A stretch of 64,000 nt of DNA from Epiperipatus broadwayi (GCA_028023455.1 JAQFVV010000013.1:12192579-12256578), one strand, 5' to 3'. Numbered from the stretch's first letter, positions 44,413-58,020 are shown. The notes: generated by a model from the letters alone, not told the origin. Translations and numbers: made by a program.

Positions 44413-45982
44413 TCTGGTATCCATTGATTGATCGTGCTTACTGAGATCATTATAACGTTAGAGATTTGCTGTAAAATATTGTTCAAATGTTTCAAATTAA
44501 TTTGTTTTAATTATAATTAAATAAATTTATTATTCATATTATATAATTATATATATAACCAATTATATAATTAATGCATTATATAGCTATATTTTTAATA
44601 TTATTATAAATGAGCACATTTAATTCTCCTCTAACAGCTCATTTAATATTTAAATATAAGTTGTTATATATCAGCCAAATTTAAAATTGTAAGTTGTGAC
44701 AATGTATAGCTAAAGCATCAGTTTCAAAGAAATCTGACAAATGTGTCAAGCTCCAACATCAATAATAACAAATCAGAATTGACTTGAATTATATATATTT
44801 AGTAGATTTCATTTGCTTTATTACAAAATTTGAAAAACGAAACACAATTATTAAATCTGACACTCTTTGTCTCTTGTATAACATCTTAAATTTTAGTTAA
44901 ATAGTAAAGTAATATACAGTACTTGCAAAAAAGATAACTTTTTATATCTGTTTTATATTGTTGATTATTTTATTGTTTAATGTGACCATTATGAAATAAG
45001 TTAATTTGTTATTTATTTATGGTGAACACTTTGTGTGTGTTTTTAATGACTACTTCTTTTGACACATGCACATACATGAAACTTGAAAAAAGACACAAAC
45101 AAGTGAAATCTTTTGAAATTAAAGCAATGAAACAACAAAAAAAACAATGAAAAATAAATAAATAAAAGAGAAAAAAAAATGCAAATTTAATTTAACATTT
45201 AAAATTTCAAAATTAAAAATGAAATAAAATAGAATTAATAAATGTATAATAAACTTTTAAATAATATATAATTAAAGTCAAGTGTCACATTAAGGTGTTC
45301 AATGTTAATATATCATACATTAAATGAATACAAACCAATGCTACAAAGTTTCAACAATAGTACACATATTTGGAAACACAAAATGTATATCACAGTAACT
45401 TAGCTAGAGAGAAATTCTCTTACCAAATAGGTTGCAAGTTCTTAAGTATATTGATTCCATGATTGTTGTAAACACAAGCTCTTTCTTTTTATAAAATAAA
45501 ATTACTTTTTGCTTATTTATTTTTAAACATTACTTTCAAAATAACTAATTTAATAAAGGTATTGAAAAAATTATACAATATTAAAAACAATTTTATTATA
45601 TGCTGATTGGTTTCTGTGTTTATTAATAAAAGTGTGTGCGTGCTGGTAGTATTGTATCACCCTAGAAATAATTATATGCAGAAAAGTAGAATTAAGCAAA
45701 CTTCAAGTAACCTACATATTCTAATTTGCATAGCAATATGTAAATTAGCAGAGCTGTTAAAATGCCTGAAGAACTTTTAATGAATGTGGAAGAAAACAGA
45801 CTAGTGATACTAGTAGAACAGAGTGAAAACAGTTTAATAGTGAGCAGTAAAATGCTTATTAAAGTCACTAGTGAAAATTAACGTAGAAAGTTACAGAATT
45901 AGAATGATAAACTAAATAAAGTGGGTAAATATTAAAAGAAGGACTTTTAATAAAGTGTGGAAATAGAATCTAATTCTGTCTA
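44413..45982. other. Intron 3 segment: no gene seen
   Basis: AT-rich. 45640-45982 is more balanced and probably belongs to the 5' flank or LTR of the gypsy fragment that follows, but a matching 3' LTR was not found. Confidence 0.4.
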
Positions 45983-46680
45983 TGAACTGTTCAGTGATTA
46001 ATATTATTTGTTGTGGAGTTCCACCAGCATGTCACCAGTTGAATCTATTAATTTATTACTAACTTATACATTATTCTGAGTAAATAAACTCATTGTTAAG
46101 TTAATAAAACTTTTGGTGTGTTTAATTTAAAGCATAATTATTAATGGCTGTTTAGATTATAACCTGGCCCCATACATATTAGATAGCACAGTCTCCTGTA
46201 CCTGTGTAAGGATTTTGGGAATATATATATATATATATAAATGCAGAACAGTGTAGTAACACCTTTCAATATGAACAACCCAGTACAGCAGCAGATACAT
46301 GTCAATCATGTGGAAAATAAATGATAATATTGAACTGTTCAGTGATTAATATTATTTTTTGTGGTGTTTCATCAGCATGTTGCCAATTGAATCTACTATA
46401 CTATTATTAATTTATATATTATTCTGAATAAATAAACTCATTGTTATGTTAATAAAACTTTTGGTGTGATTAATTTAAACTATAATTTTAAGTGTATGGC
46501 TGCTTAGATTATAGTCTGGCCCCATACTTATTAAATGGCATAGTCTCCTGTACCTGTGTAAGTATTTTGGGTATATATTTATAGAAATGCAGAACAGTGT
46601 AGTAAGACCTTTCGATGTGAACAACCTGGGACAGTGGCAGATATATGTCAATCATGTGGAAAAATATATGATAATAAATA
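45983..46680 (+). repeat. Tandem duplication of a gypsy leader plus gag start (about 348 bp units)
   Basis: Unit 1 45983-46330 and unit 2 46331-46680 both start tgaactgttcagtgattaat. Both pass through aataaaacttttggtgtg and ctggccccatac, and include the same gag start (atgcagaacagtgtagtaa) followed by tgtcaatcatgtggaaaa. They differ at roughly one base in ten. Only unit 2 runs on into gag. Confidence 0.85.
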
Positions 46681-47960
46681 GTATTATTGAAGACAAGGTG
46701 AAAGTTCCCACCCTATTATAATTATTAGGACAGGATATCCTGAAATTGGTAAAACCCTTACATGATCTGAAATCACTGAAGGAAATCCCATTCGATGATT
46801 TTGTTGAGGAAATTAAATGCCTATTTTAAGCCAATAACACCAAAATATATAGTGTGTCTTCTTATTCATAGCAAAATACAATCACAAGCTAAAAGCATGT
46901 GTCAGTATGATATAACACTGCAAAGTTTAGCTAAAGAACACAAGTCATAAAAACTATTTAGACTAGATATTATTGGACCAGTTATTATGGGGCATGAGTG
47001 ACATAGAGTTTAGACATATGCTTCTATCCGAATCTACCCTAACATGTAATGGTGCTATTGAACATGGAATAGCACACGAAATCAGACTCCACCACATTGA
47101 AGCATTTAAAAATGTGACAGAGGTAGCCTTCTCAAGTATACAGGTGAATGTAGCAATGACGTAAGTGACACACAAAAATTTAGCATAGATGTATCTATTA
47201 TTCCTGTGTATAGAGGGGCCACTTAAAAAAAATGCAAATTCAAAACATAAGGTGTTTTAATTGCAGGTTGACAGGCCATTTGTCAAAGCTTTGCAAGAAT
47301 AATTGACCAATGTCAAAAAAGGATTTACTGTTGAATGGAAAATTGACAGGAGGAATGGCAAAAAAAGCCACGATAAGGCTTATAAAGGAAAGCAATGATA
47401 TGCCAAATATTTTAGAAGTAAAAGTCTGTGATCAAATGATTAAAATGAAAATTGTCAGTGGGGCAGTTGTATCAATAGTGTCATTTAGAGAGTGAATGGT
47501 TATTTACAAAAGAGCCATATTAACATACAAATGAAAAAAAACAAAGTTGATGGAGACAGATGTAAATGATAATGGGATTAATATCAAAGGATTAGTGTCT
47601 GTAATATAAAGACTAGTCATAGTAAAAGTTTACTGCTATACATGATTATGAGAAATATTAGCCTAGTATTAGGATGCAATTGTTTCCAACCTCTCAGAAT
47701 AAGCATTGGATATGTTAAAACTATTAAAGTGAAAATTAATGTCTGAAAAACTAGAGACTGAACAGCAAACTTATTACAGAATGGACGAGAAATGGCAAAT
47801 GCAGCTAATTTGTAAAAAAAATTGCATAAAATTTCAATGGTCAAAGAAGCAACCAAGCAATGTAATATCTCCAATTTGGAAAATTCAGGAAAGTTTGTCA
47901 ATGTGTCATGAGTGCATTTTAATATCAAATCTTTATATAATGACTCATCATATGCATATG
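46585..47960 (+). mobile_element. Second Ty3/gypsy fragment: decayed gag, zinc knuckle and protease
   Basis: Gag start MQNSVVRPFDVNN at about 46588, then KVPTLL, GQDILKLVKPLHDL and IPFDDFVEEIKCLF, all classic gag blocks, followed by shifts. DQLLWGMSDIEFRHMLLSES (46973-47164) is the gag D-Q-L-x-x-G-I block. The CCHC knuckle C-F-N-C-x4-H-x4-C is at 47253-47294. The protease block VSGAVVS has Val for the catalytic Asp. RT is absent, and no 3' LTR was identified. Probably another family than 21768-25422, as the knuckle and leader differ. Confidence 0.75.
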
Positions 47961-49899
47961 TAGGGAGCTAAGTGCATAGATTTATTTCCAGTTTAGTTTT
48001 ATATAAAAGAATATGTTTACAAAAAAAAATTAACTCTGTTAACATTTATTTATTGGTATTGCCAATTACAATATATTCTTTGATAATATCTATACTACAA
48101 TTAAAATTTTTAATGATTTTTCATTTCGGTCATTTGCAAAACATGTAATGTTGTAAAATGTTTTGTATTAATATGTAAAAATATTCATGAGTATCTTATT
48201 CCATGAAATCTAATTTTTTAATTTTTCATTATGATATTAAGAGCTATAAAATAAATTTAATAGATCTCTCTAAAGACTTCAGCATTTTATTTGTTATTAT
48301 TGGAACTTTTCATTATTACATTGAAGTAATGATAAATAAAGCTTAAAAATTCTGGCTGTTTTATTAAGACATAGTAGATAATTTAATAATTTTGCAAATC
48401 TTTTTTTTTTTTTTTTGTCTATGAATCCAATCCATTCTCAATCTAAAAAATATTTGAGAAATTAGAATTATTACTGTTCACTAGAGAAATAAATATCTGA
48501 GGATCTTATATATTTTTTAATAATATTTTCTACTTTGTGGTAAATGGCCTAGTATTAAAAGATATTGTGGATATGGGTGATGTAGAGTGTTGATGCCATG
48601 TTACGGCCAAGTGTTCAATATTATTGTGGGGCTTATATGAATATTATTTTCCAGAGGCAGATCAGTGGCAATTAAGGTATTGGGTATTATGATCATCAGT
48701 GTAGTTTGCCTTTGCTTGTGATCCCTTAACATAATTTTTTCAAGTATCTCAAATTTACAGCTGCATTATATAAAAAATGCAAAGAATGAGAAGAATATTA
48801 GAATGCTAATGATTATCTAGAAAATAAAAAGTATTTTCTTTTAATAGTGTAATTCTAGGATTGTTTTTGACATTATTTGCTACAATTGGATCTAAGTCAG
48901 GCATTTTTCTTTTTGTTTCTTTCTTTTATTGCAATAATTTTGGATTTCATAGTAAATGACCTTTGTGATATAATATTGTTCTAACTTATATCTGGACATT
49001 ATTTTTTTCTTTAATTAATTATTGTTTAGTCTACTTGAATTTTCATTTTGTCCCATGCGATTTTTTTTCACATTACTGAATGTTTCCAGTTATAGATAAG
49101 TTTCTCGGCAGTGAAACATTTTTTTCTTTGGATCTAAGAATAGCTCGCATCTATCAATAATATTTGTTTTGAAGATTATTGGGTTATTAAACTTTTTAAT
49201 GACTTTGAGTGCAGTCCAATTAAGAGGATTCAATAGCAGGATAACTTTGCAAAACTGGACGAATTTCCATTATAGTATTTTTCTATTATATTGCCAGCAA
49301 TTATTAATTAAGAACTTTGCAGCTCTTTTTTTTTTTGTACTTTGTATTTTTAAGTTTCACTTCTTTTTTTTTTTTTTTGTAGTTTATATTTTAATTGATT
49401 CAAGCCCCCAATTATCTTGTTTTTCTATAGCCTTTTTCTAAATTCTAATATTTCTTGAATGTGGAATTTTAAGGCAAAGCTCCAACTAACTGAGTTATTG
49501 TTTATAAGTTTTTGACATTAACATTTGGCTTATAATATCTATTATTTTATTAATAAGTTTTCTAGTCACAAATTTTAAATTGTTTCAGAACTTCTTACTA
49601 ATAAAGTTAATTATCAGCAAACTTGATAGTCTGATAACTCCCTTTGGTCTAAATAGTTATGGTATTTTTTTAAAAAAAAAGAAATAATTGATGTCTAGAA
49701 AAATTTGCAATGAAGTAAAGAGACTTGTATGTTAGATTATAATGGTGGCATGGATTATATCTTCTTATTTTTTTTAGCGTGGTTAACATTTGTTTTTTGA
49801 GACTTTGATTTCTGTAAAAGTAGTAAATTTTAAAAACATTATTATGCAATATGATATGATATAAAATATTTTTTTCTTAAAGCGTGCTTAGTCTACATG
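47961..49899. other. Intron 3 segment: no gene seen
   Basis: AT-rich with T runs (48402-48416, 49365-49378). Short open frames here are low complexity. No supported feature. Confidence 0.45.
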
Positions 49900-50700
49900 C
49901 TCATGAATTTTAACAGTAAAGTTAAACATGTCCCTCTTTAAAATCATTCCATATCACAGAGAAGTCATCTACTGTTTGCTTCTTATTATTTAATCATTTT
50001 TCTAGCCCTAATTTTTTTTTTCTCCTACCTCATATTAACAAAGTCCTTTTCATTAATTCCATTATTTCATTCTCTTATAACCCAATTTCATTATAAAAAA
50101 TTTTAAAAATAAAAACCTAATATTAAAAAATTCATTTTATCTTTAATTTTCTATCACATTTAATACAGTATATCCTGATCTTCTTACAACATCCATCATT
50201 TAAAATAATAAATGGTCAGTACTCTGCTTTTTGTTTTGTACAGTCCAAATTCTTATTCCAATTTATGCTTTTTTTCCTATTTTACATAATTTTTATAATT
50301 CTAAACTATTTTTTTTATTCATACTCATTTTCCATAACTTCTTTTTCTCTAACTAAGTTATCTATCTCTTTTTACATTTCTCATAATTATGCACCTGTAA
50401 TATATTCTCTACACATCCCATTATTTATATATTCCCATGGAATAAAAATGTCTATCTATTAACTTTATATACTGTAAAATCTTTCTTGCTCAGTATGCTT
50501 GTTGTCCTTACCAAATCATCCAATTAATATTATTTTCATTAATCCATTTTAATTCCCATTTTATCTATAATATTTTCATTTTGTGCCACAATTAATCATC
50601 CGATGCATATATATTTAGTTCATTTTTTGGATTCTATCTAAAAATGTCTAACTCTTGATACCTACAAAGGTTTCCAAATGTTCAAGCAAACACCACTATC
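49900..50700 (-). mobile_element. Possible distant relative of the LINE array family
   Basis: The + strand wording cttgctcagtatgcttgttgtcc..taccaaatca..attttcatt and tctataatattttcattttgtgcc parallels the C-terminal region of copies C1-C4 (as at 34480-34590), with heavy divergence. No intact motif. Offered as a weak call. Confidence 0.3.
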
Positions 50701-52540
50701 TCTTTCCAAATTATTTCACATATTTAACATGCCCGGTTTTTAAACCATTTAGAAACATTTCTCAATATTTATATTCTTTTAAAGAAGTATATTTAAGACA
50801 AATATCTCCTATAGTCTATTCTTTATTTGTACTTTATCCATTCAATACTAAAATCTTACGAGAAAAAAAAAAGATTTGTTTAATTAACTGGAAGAAAACT
50901 TTTCCTATTTGAGAACTTAAAGGCAGATCCAAACAGATGAAGTAGTTATTGCTTATTACACATACTCTTGTCATTGCAGTTGTTGTTACTATTTGATTAT
51001 TCATATTATAAATGAATATGATTGATCACCAACATGTCAACCAATATAGTGAATTTACTGGCTTTTATCTCAGATTTTGAAATAAGAAGTATCATGCTCT
51101 CCCTTTTTGATGCTTAATAAGTTTTTATTAAAACATCTGGTATTTCCTGAGAGCAGGATGATTTCATTTATATATACAATTATATCAAGCAAATAAATTA
51201 TAGACCTCATTGACCGGAGATATAAGTTACTAAGATCGACTAGATAACAGAAAATAATGTCATTTTATTTAGTTTTTTACAACTACCAATTATTTTCAAG
51301 TTTAAAAAAGCTTGTATAATTTGAAGGAATAACTATCTACTACTGAATGAGATATTGTCTAACTTTGTGAAGTTAAAAGAAAAAGTGAAAAGATAACTAA
51401 TTTGAAAAATGGATATGTGTTATAAAGGCACAAACATTGAAAATGCAATGAAGTGAAATTCATTATAAATAAAAATTTGGAAAAACAATATTATGGAAAT
51501 TGATAATATATTAATGAGAGTGGCAAGATTAGTTATTCAACTTAATGGAAGATACTAAATGCAGATAACTTAGGTGTATATCCTAACATTTTTTTTATTC
51601 TGACAAAGAAATAGAGTACAGTATATATATATAAAATACTTTTAATTAGTTTAAACAATATTTTAAAATTGTCATATTTAAATAATTGGAAAATAATTGA
51701 CAGATGAAAATACTGAGGACAAATTTGGATATAGAAGTGAAATGTAAGAGAACACAGGCTTATGAAATTTTCAGACAAGAAAATCTGAAAATTACATTTT
51801 TTGAGACAAATCCAAAGTAGAAATTAATGTGGAAGCATATAAGTGAAAATGTGCTCTTTAAGACTATAATATCTGTAATAAATTGAATACATGAAGTGAT
51901 CAATGAATAGTTAACTGTAATAGGTAATTTAAAACTAGAGAAATAAAAGGTAATAAGAAAAACAGTTAATATTCTAAACTTCATAAATAATCTAATGAAT
52001 TTATGTTAATACATGGAAATCATTTTAAATATTAATAACCTTAAATGATGACCCAGATTTGAATGAGCTGATGGTATTCTATTAAGAATTGCTACACAAA
52101 TAGATGGAACAAAATATTTGATTTTCATTTGATACTGAGTAATGTAGGGGAAAAAAAAGTAATTTGAAAACATTTATAAATGATTCATTTAGAAGAAATA
52201 AATATCTAGAATTTTGTAAAATAATACATAATAGTAAGAAAAAGAGAAAAATATATAATTTTGAATTGGTAAAGAGAACTATAGAAAAAAATGGTATTAG
52301 AAGAAAAGTTATTTTAGCATTAAAAAAAATATGGTACTACTTTTAATAATACAGATGACATTATGAAATGTATGGAAAAATTCTACAAATATTTATATAA
52401 TAACAAAGAATTAAAACAAAGTAGTTTTTAAATTATTATGTAAGTATAGGGCAGATAGAAAAAACAATATTGATGCATACATAACAATCTAATAGAGCTT
52501 GATTATAATTATAACATGCTTATTAAAACGTTTGGGAAAT
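50701..52540. other. Intron 3 segment: no gene seen
   Basis: AT-rich; no supported feature. A TA run lies at about 51623-51632. Confidence 0.45.
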
Positions 52541-52548
52541 TTTACAAT

Positions 52549-53290
52549 TTAAATAAAGTTAAAAACATTAATAATATGCCTAAAGCATGGATAAGCCTTC
52601 TCTACACATATTGCAAATAATCTTTGGAACATTTGAGCTATCATATACAGAGTTAGCTTTAGATTGCTGCCTTCTCTTAATAATTTGTTGAACAATACTA
52701 AAGGCAAGATACCTCTGCAGCATGCTCTTTGGATGGTATATAAAATTGCATTATGGTGAATCTCATGCAAATAGATCCATGAGAATTATCCACAAGCATA
52801 TTTGTACAATAGAGTAAAACAAATGACAATACAGATCGATCTTTCTTGATCATAAACATGTCATGGGTTACACGTTTTCTCCATTCAATGTTAGAACAAT
52901 TTGTTCTGAAAGGAACGATAAGAAAATAAAATACCAAGAGGCTTGGGCAATTGCGAAGGATTCACAGTCCATCAATGAAAAGGATTCATGTGTTCCATTG
53001 TCTGGAAAATGAAATATCTAATTGCCTTATTTGCATATTGTGCCTCATTTACATATTACGTCACATCAATTATTTAAGCACATCTGTACTGCATAATTTT
53101 ATTCAGCACTATGATTTAGGCAGTGTTTGCTGAAAGCTAGCTCAATGCATTTGATTAGTTTATGTTTATTATACCTTTTCATCAGAACTCTTAATCCAAT
53201 GAATGCATAAGAATTACATAGATTCATGAAAAGAGTTATAACATCTTTTGAAATGTCATATTTTAAATAAATGTGCGAGACATGCAATTA
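52549..53290. other. Unexplained higher-complexity stretch; possible pseudogene or unknown repeat
   Basis: More balanced composition than the surroundings. Two overlapping - strand open frames, 52698-52937 (with NCSNIEWRKRVTHDMFM) and 52549-52770, would read as one protein with a single frameshift, but I do not recognise it. On the + strand two octamer-like words (atttgcat, atttacat) and a CRE-like tacgtca cluster at 53028-53060. Function unknown. Confidence 0.25.
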
Positions 53291-55059
53291 TATCTACAAA
53301 AAACAAAAAGTTCCAGGAAAACAAAGAATTACTATCAATATCTTCAAAGTAGCAGATGAAGAAATAGAGAAATTATCAAAGTTAAATACCAAATGTTATT
53401 ATGAAGCATATATTTAGATATAAATAATACATCCAAGACATATGTCAGAACATACTTAAATATTTATAACAATGCATAAACAAAATCACATGTTTTTTCA
53501 TATGTCATAGAACAAGGATCTCATTAGGTCACCATGGAAAAATTGAGAGAAAGAGAAGGAAAACTTAAAAAATGCATATTTATGCATATATTACAAATAG
53601 TATCATAGTTTTCCCAGAACTGCAATGTCATTAAGCTAATTATTATATTTAAATGATTATTATTTGTAATTTTTTAAATTAAAAATGCATAAATCTAATC
53701 AAGAGAATAAAAAATAAAATTATTGAAAAAAAGCATATTTAATATACATATATTATAACTTATAAATAGTATATCACAAACTGAATTTCATGCAATCATA
53801 ATATATTTATTTTAATATGTTTATTTTTTCTAAAATTTTATTATTACTTTCTTGATTAGCTTAATGGAACACAATCACTGTCATGCTATTTATAGTTTTT
53901 AATGTATATATAGAAATATATGTTTTTCTCAAGAATCAATAAACATTACATGATCACTGAGTGGCAATACTATATGGAAAGTTTTGCCTGTTTTTTTCTC
54001 AATAGTTTTAATTCTTGTTTTCTCTTTTCCCTTCTCTCTTTATCTTGAATTATAGATTTCTAATTTAAATACTAAAAGTCATTATGCAGATTATATGGGG
54101 AGGGACATGTCAATTTCGGTTCATCTGATGAGGTCTATGTTCTGTGACAAAATATTATACAGTAATAAAATAATTGTTGAGTTTTCTCATTGCATTTATA
54201 TGGTTATCTAACTATTTATTTATATGCTCGTTTGTGGTTTGATTAATCAACTTGGTTACAAATGTATAAATTGTAGATGTATCACAGATTGGAAAAATTT
54301 AGTAATGGTATTGATATTTTTAAAAAATGATAAAAAAAACATTAAAGGTTGCAAATTTATCAGTTCTCAATAACATCTTTGCTAAGATAACTACAATCAC
54401 TTATGAAAATATTGGATTCAACTCAAAGAACAAGCTGGATTTCAAAATGTTTTTATGTAAGTTGTAAAAACCCAAAATTTGTGTTGCAAAATAATATATA
54501 TTTTAAAGCTTTATATATATTGTAATAAAAAATTTTATGATTCAAAATGAAAAAAAACGTTTTCAATAATACCATGTAGGAGACTCCATAATGTCCATAA
54601 GTTCCTCTGATCAATAGTAAAAGAATCCTTGCAAAGTCTCTAACAGAATTTTATTGTTTTAAGTCTTTAAACATATTAATGATCCTTAAATGCAGGAAGT
54701 AGTCAAATGGCATTTGATAACATCTCATTTTTTTCTTTTCAAGGCTTAGGTGTTCTAAAATATATTGTGATGATTTCTAAAATAATAAAACGGGTATGAA
54801 TTAAAGCTTTACTATTATTTTTATTAGAGAATTGCCTAATTATAGTTAGAGAAAGCTTAAAACAAGTTTATGAAGTCTCATTTTGTTTTTATTTAATGGA
54901 CTTAATGAAAACTATTGGTAATATGTAGGGAATAGGATAATAGATCCTCATTAGGCTAGAATGTGATATTTGTTTACACATGTGGTCTTTTCGGAAATTT
55001 CAGTATACTTTTGCAGATATTTTTTTTATAATTTTATCAGAATTTTTTTTAAAGACTTT
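53291..55059. other. Intron 3 segment: no feature seen
   Basis: AT-rich non-coding DNA; no supported feature. Confidence 0.45.
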
Positions 55060-55445
55060 AACTCCTCTATCCCTGAAGTTGCCATCTTGAATTTAAATGG
55101 GTGTGATGATAATCTCAGCCTCAGGGTGGCCTTTGAGCATTTCATCATCAGATTTTCAATTGGATGGACGGTTAAAGAGGTGGAGTGGATTGAAGCCCCT
55201 CAATTAAAGTATGAAGATTGGCTATCTTAATATATATATCTGAGCACTTATTGCATTTATGTGTAGATATGATAATCTGGACCAACTGATGATTGCTGGA
55301 TTAGCATGGAATACATATATTGGTGATTATTTATCTTTTCGACATATATGCGTTCAAGTGTATCAGTGTTATGAGATAAAGTGAAGAGTGGTGGGTCATG
55401 TGAAAGTCTGTGCTCATATACCCTATATATTACATATCTTGATAC
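55060..55445 (+). repeat. Foldback-family repeat, single arm with loop region
   Basis: tggattgaagcc, aattaaagtatgaagatt, tatcttaatatatat and ctggaccaactgatgattgctgg match the right arm at 9424-9690 and the copy at 4500-4800. The segment tttgagcatttcatcatcagattttca also matches, inverted, the loop of the 9148-9690 foldback (about 9354-9385). Confidence 0.6.
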
Positions 55446-56104
55446 AGGTAATATAATAAGCCTGTATTTCAGTTTTTGAAGACTTTAAATAACAGAATGT
55501 TTTTGAAAACTTAAAGATAGAATTTTTTTATTAGTGAGTTTAGAAATTTTTCAGTAGACTTCTGCAGATAATTTTTTTTATTCTCTTATCAGAATCTTTT
55601 TAAAGACTAAACAACAGAATTTTTTTTTTTTGCAAACTTTAGATTACTGAACTTAAAAATTTCTCAGCATTATACAGAATTGCTAAATAGTATTCCTCAA
55701 AAACATTTATATATATATTATGAATGTAAATTTTTCGACAAACATTCGTTCACAATAATCATTTTTTGATAAAAACATAAATTGGTCTAATTGAAGAAAC
55801 TTTGTTGGTGGCATTACAATGTGAGGATCAATAGCTTACACCCTCCCCCCCGGTATCTATAGCTATACTCTTGAAACATAAGTGTCAATGTTAATTATGA
55901 TTTATAAAAAATATATGTTTTTTCCAATTTAGTTTATAGACAGAAGATATTTGTTTAAAATAGTTGCAATGTGCAATACTTTATATAATTTCAGAAATAT
56001 TGTAGTAAATTAAAGCATCTATATGCTTTAGGAATATATTATTTTACATATTACAGTTATAATTTGGAAAAATAAGAATTGTTTATATTTATTCTATTAT
56101 TTAG
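55446..56104. other. Intron 3, end: no feature beyond the exon 4 acceptor
   Basis: AT-rich, with repeated motifs such as ttttttattctcttatcagaat..ttttaaagact near 55020-55055 and 55570-55605, an old local duplication. A C run (ccctcccccccgg) lies at 55841-55853. Confidence 0.45.
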
Positions 56105-56208
56105 TCAGGTTCATCTCCATGTAATTAGCCAAGATATGAATTCTCCATGTCTGAAAAACAAGAAGCACTGGAATTCATTTACTACCAGTTATTTTATTGA
56201 CTCTAAAG
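56105..56208 (+). CDS. APTX: Aprataxin coding exon 4 with the HIT motif
   Basis: Acceptor ttatttag (AG at 56103-56104), donor g|gtaaag at 56209. One base completes Ser, then [34 protein letters not shown] and one base of the next codon. This is the HIT catalytic motif and the following helix of aprataxin, with [13 protein letters not shown] identical to vertebrates. The middle His (window protein residue 113, human H260, the AMP-accepting nucleophile) and the last His are kept. The first His of H-x-H-x-H (human H258) is Gln. The Val and Trp matching human V263 and W279 are kept. Confidence 0.95.
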
Positions 56209-57609
56209 GTAAAGTTAATTTTAAGCATTATACAATAAGTACACCTTTTCACAAATACACTAAAAATAATTAGTTAATAAACATTAGTTATCATGGAACA
56301 TAGAAAAGAAACATATATAACTTTGTTTGACTTCTGATAATAATCTTTGTTTTCTATCTCTTACATTTTATTTGCATTATGATTACTAATGGGGAGAAAA
56401 AAATCTAGTTGCAATGTCTAACTTTCAATAACCTGCTGAAACATCCATTTCTTTACACATTATTATTATTATCAAATATATATGTAAACTTTGCAGTAAT
56501 TCAAAAAAGTATAACATTTGCTCATAACTCCCTAAATAGATGCAACCACAGCCTTAGAATCACAATCAGGAAACAAAACTTAAATGGAAGCTCCAGTAAA
56601 TAAAATCAGTACATAATAATCTATTAGATAATAAAAATAAAATGAACAAAAAAAAAATTGTTTTACAAATATAATAATAAGAAAACAAATTAAGTTTATA
56701 TACATCAAAAATCTTATTGCAGAGGTAATAATTATATAAGCTTACTAATCACATTCTCTTTCTAAAAGTATAAATTTACCTTCTATTTAGCAGTCTTTTA
56801 ATATTTTTTTATGCCATCTTTTGGTTTTTAACACTCATAGTTGGGATTAATCTCCAACTTTGAGTATTCAAATTCTTGAGCTCTATACTATTTCATTTAA
56901 GGAAGTTAGAAAACTTTTGAACAGTTTTGAACAAACTTTCATCAGTACAGATAAGAAGATTAGATTTTGCATCTTCATCTTTGGACTTCTAGTTACAAAA
57001 CAGTATGGCATATCATGACTAGAATAAAATTAGCATTAAAAAATACTTTCTAAGTTGTACGATTTCTTTATGTGGCTAGTTGTTTTGAGGATATAGTTTC
57101 TTGCCCTACTTGTATTTATTTATCTTTTTCTTTCTGAACTTTACATGATTATAATGCTCGGACAGTTTCACACACTTTCTAGGAGTATGAAATGATCAAT
57201 GTATAAACGACTGAATATATTAATCTTAACTTCTTTATGCAACCTTTCTGATGTCTGACAAAAATATGTTTACTTGTTTCACAAGTCTCTTTAATGCTAA
57301 TTCTTGGCTGCTTTTCTGTTATCTTTTTAGAGTTCATTTGATAACGGATTATAGATAATTTCTTAATTACAAAATATTTAATTAAGCATAAATTTTTTAA
57401 GTATAAGTAAAATGAACTTCTCAATATAAAAAAATTTATGTTGACATTTCTATATTTGCTTAAGTTTTTTAATATTTTTATATTTAATTTTCTTAAATAT
57501 AAAATGATATCTTTCTGTCATGTACAAAGATATAAAATGCCTCAAACATAAAGTTGAGAACTATAATTAAAACAACACAGTATCTCCTGGGATTTGAAAT
57601 ACAATAACG
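56209..57609. other. Intron 4, start: no feature seen
   Basis: AT-rich; no zinc-finger-coding exon or other supported feature. Confidence 0.45.
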
Positions 57610-58020
57610 GTTCATATTAAATATTAACCATTAGAAACCAGTCAACACTTAGACAATCCCAATATAGATAATAATCAACAATTTCAAACTGTTGTCAAGG
57701 CAACCTCCTTTTAACAATAAAGGTGGAAACCCATCTTTATTTATGGTCCCATATTTTTATATATATCCTAAAGATTGAAACTTGACCACAGAGATTGAAT
57801 TATTGATACAAAGAAGTTTAAATAAACATCCTTAAACAAATAAATATAGTCTGTTCTGAATGCAGAGTCAATTATAACATTATAAATCTCAATTATAATT
57901 TTCAAATTGCACCCAAAATATTACTTAAATAAGTGTAATAATGTTCAAGGCTAAATGGGTTTATAAGTAACCATTAGAAACCACCCAACACTTAGACAAT
58001 TCCAATATAATATAATATTA
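57610..58020 (-). repeat. Foldback family G repeat (inverted copy of 8760-9125)
   Basis: Read on the - strand, this has the same block order as 8760-9125: gtttataaaccc, cattcagaacaga, aggatgtttatttaaacttc, tggtcaagtttcaatct, ctttattgttaaaagg, gccttgacaacag, attgttgatta. The + strand word ccattagaaacca/ccc..caacacttagacaat bounds it on both sides as a direct repeat (57628-57653, 57970-57996). Confidence 0.65.

Larger units (their letters stand above)
395..56208 (+). other. APTX: Aprataxin gene, partial (coding exons 1-4 of a split gene)
   Basis: Four exons splice in frame (phases 0, 2, 2, then 1 left open) into about 144 residues that align along their whole length with animal aprataxin from just before the HIT domain to past the HIT motif. 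Family role: removal of 5'-AMP from DNA ends left by abortive ligation, in the nucleus. All three complete introns have GT..AG ends and are large (13.8, 17.1 and 24.4 kb), swollen by transposons. An in-frame TAA lies 45 bases upstream of the ATG, so unless exon 1 is spliced from upstream the protein lacks the N-terminal FHA domain of vertebrate APTX, as in several invertebrate forms. The C-terminal C2H2-like zinc finger is not found between 56209 and 64000; the gene most likely runs off the window. Confidence 0.93.

Noticed and set aside
47310-47495. Independent small gene at the 61-residue ORF
   Set aside because: It directly follows the CCHC knuckle and contains the protease-like SGAVVS block, so it is part of the second gypsy fragment.
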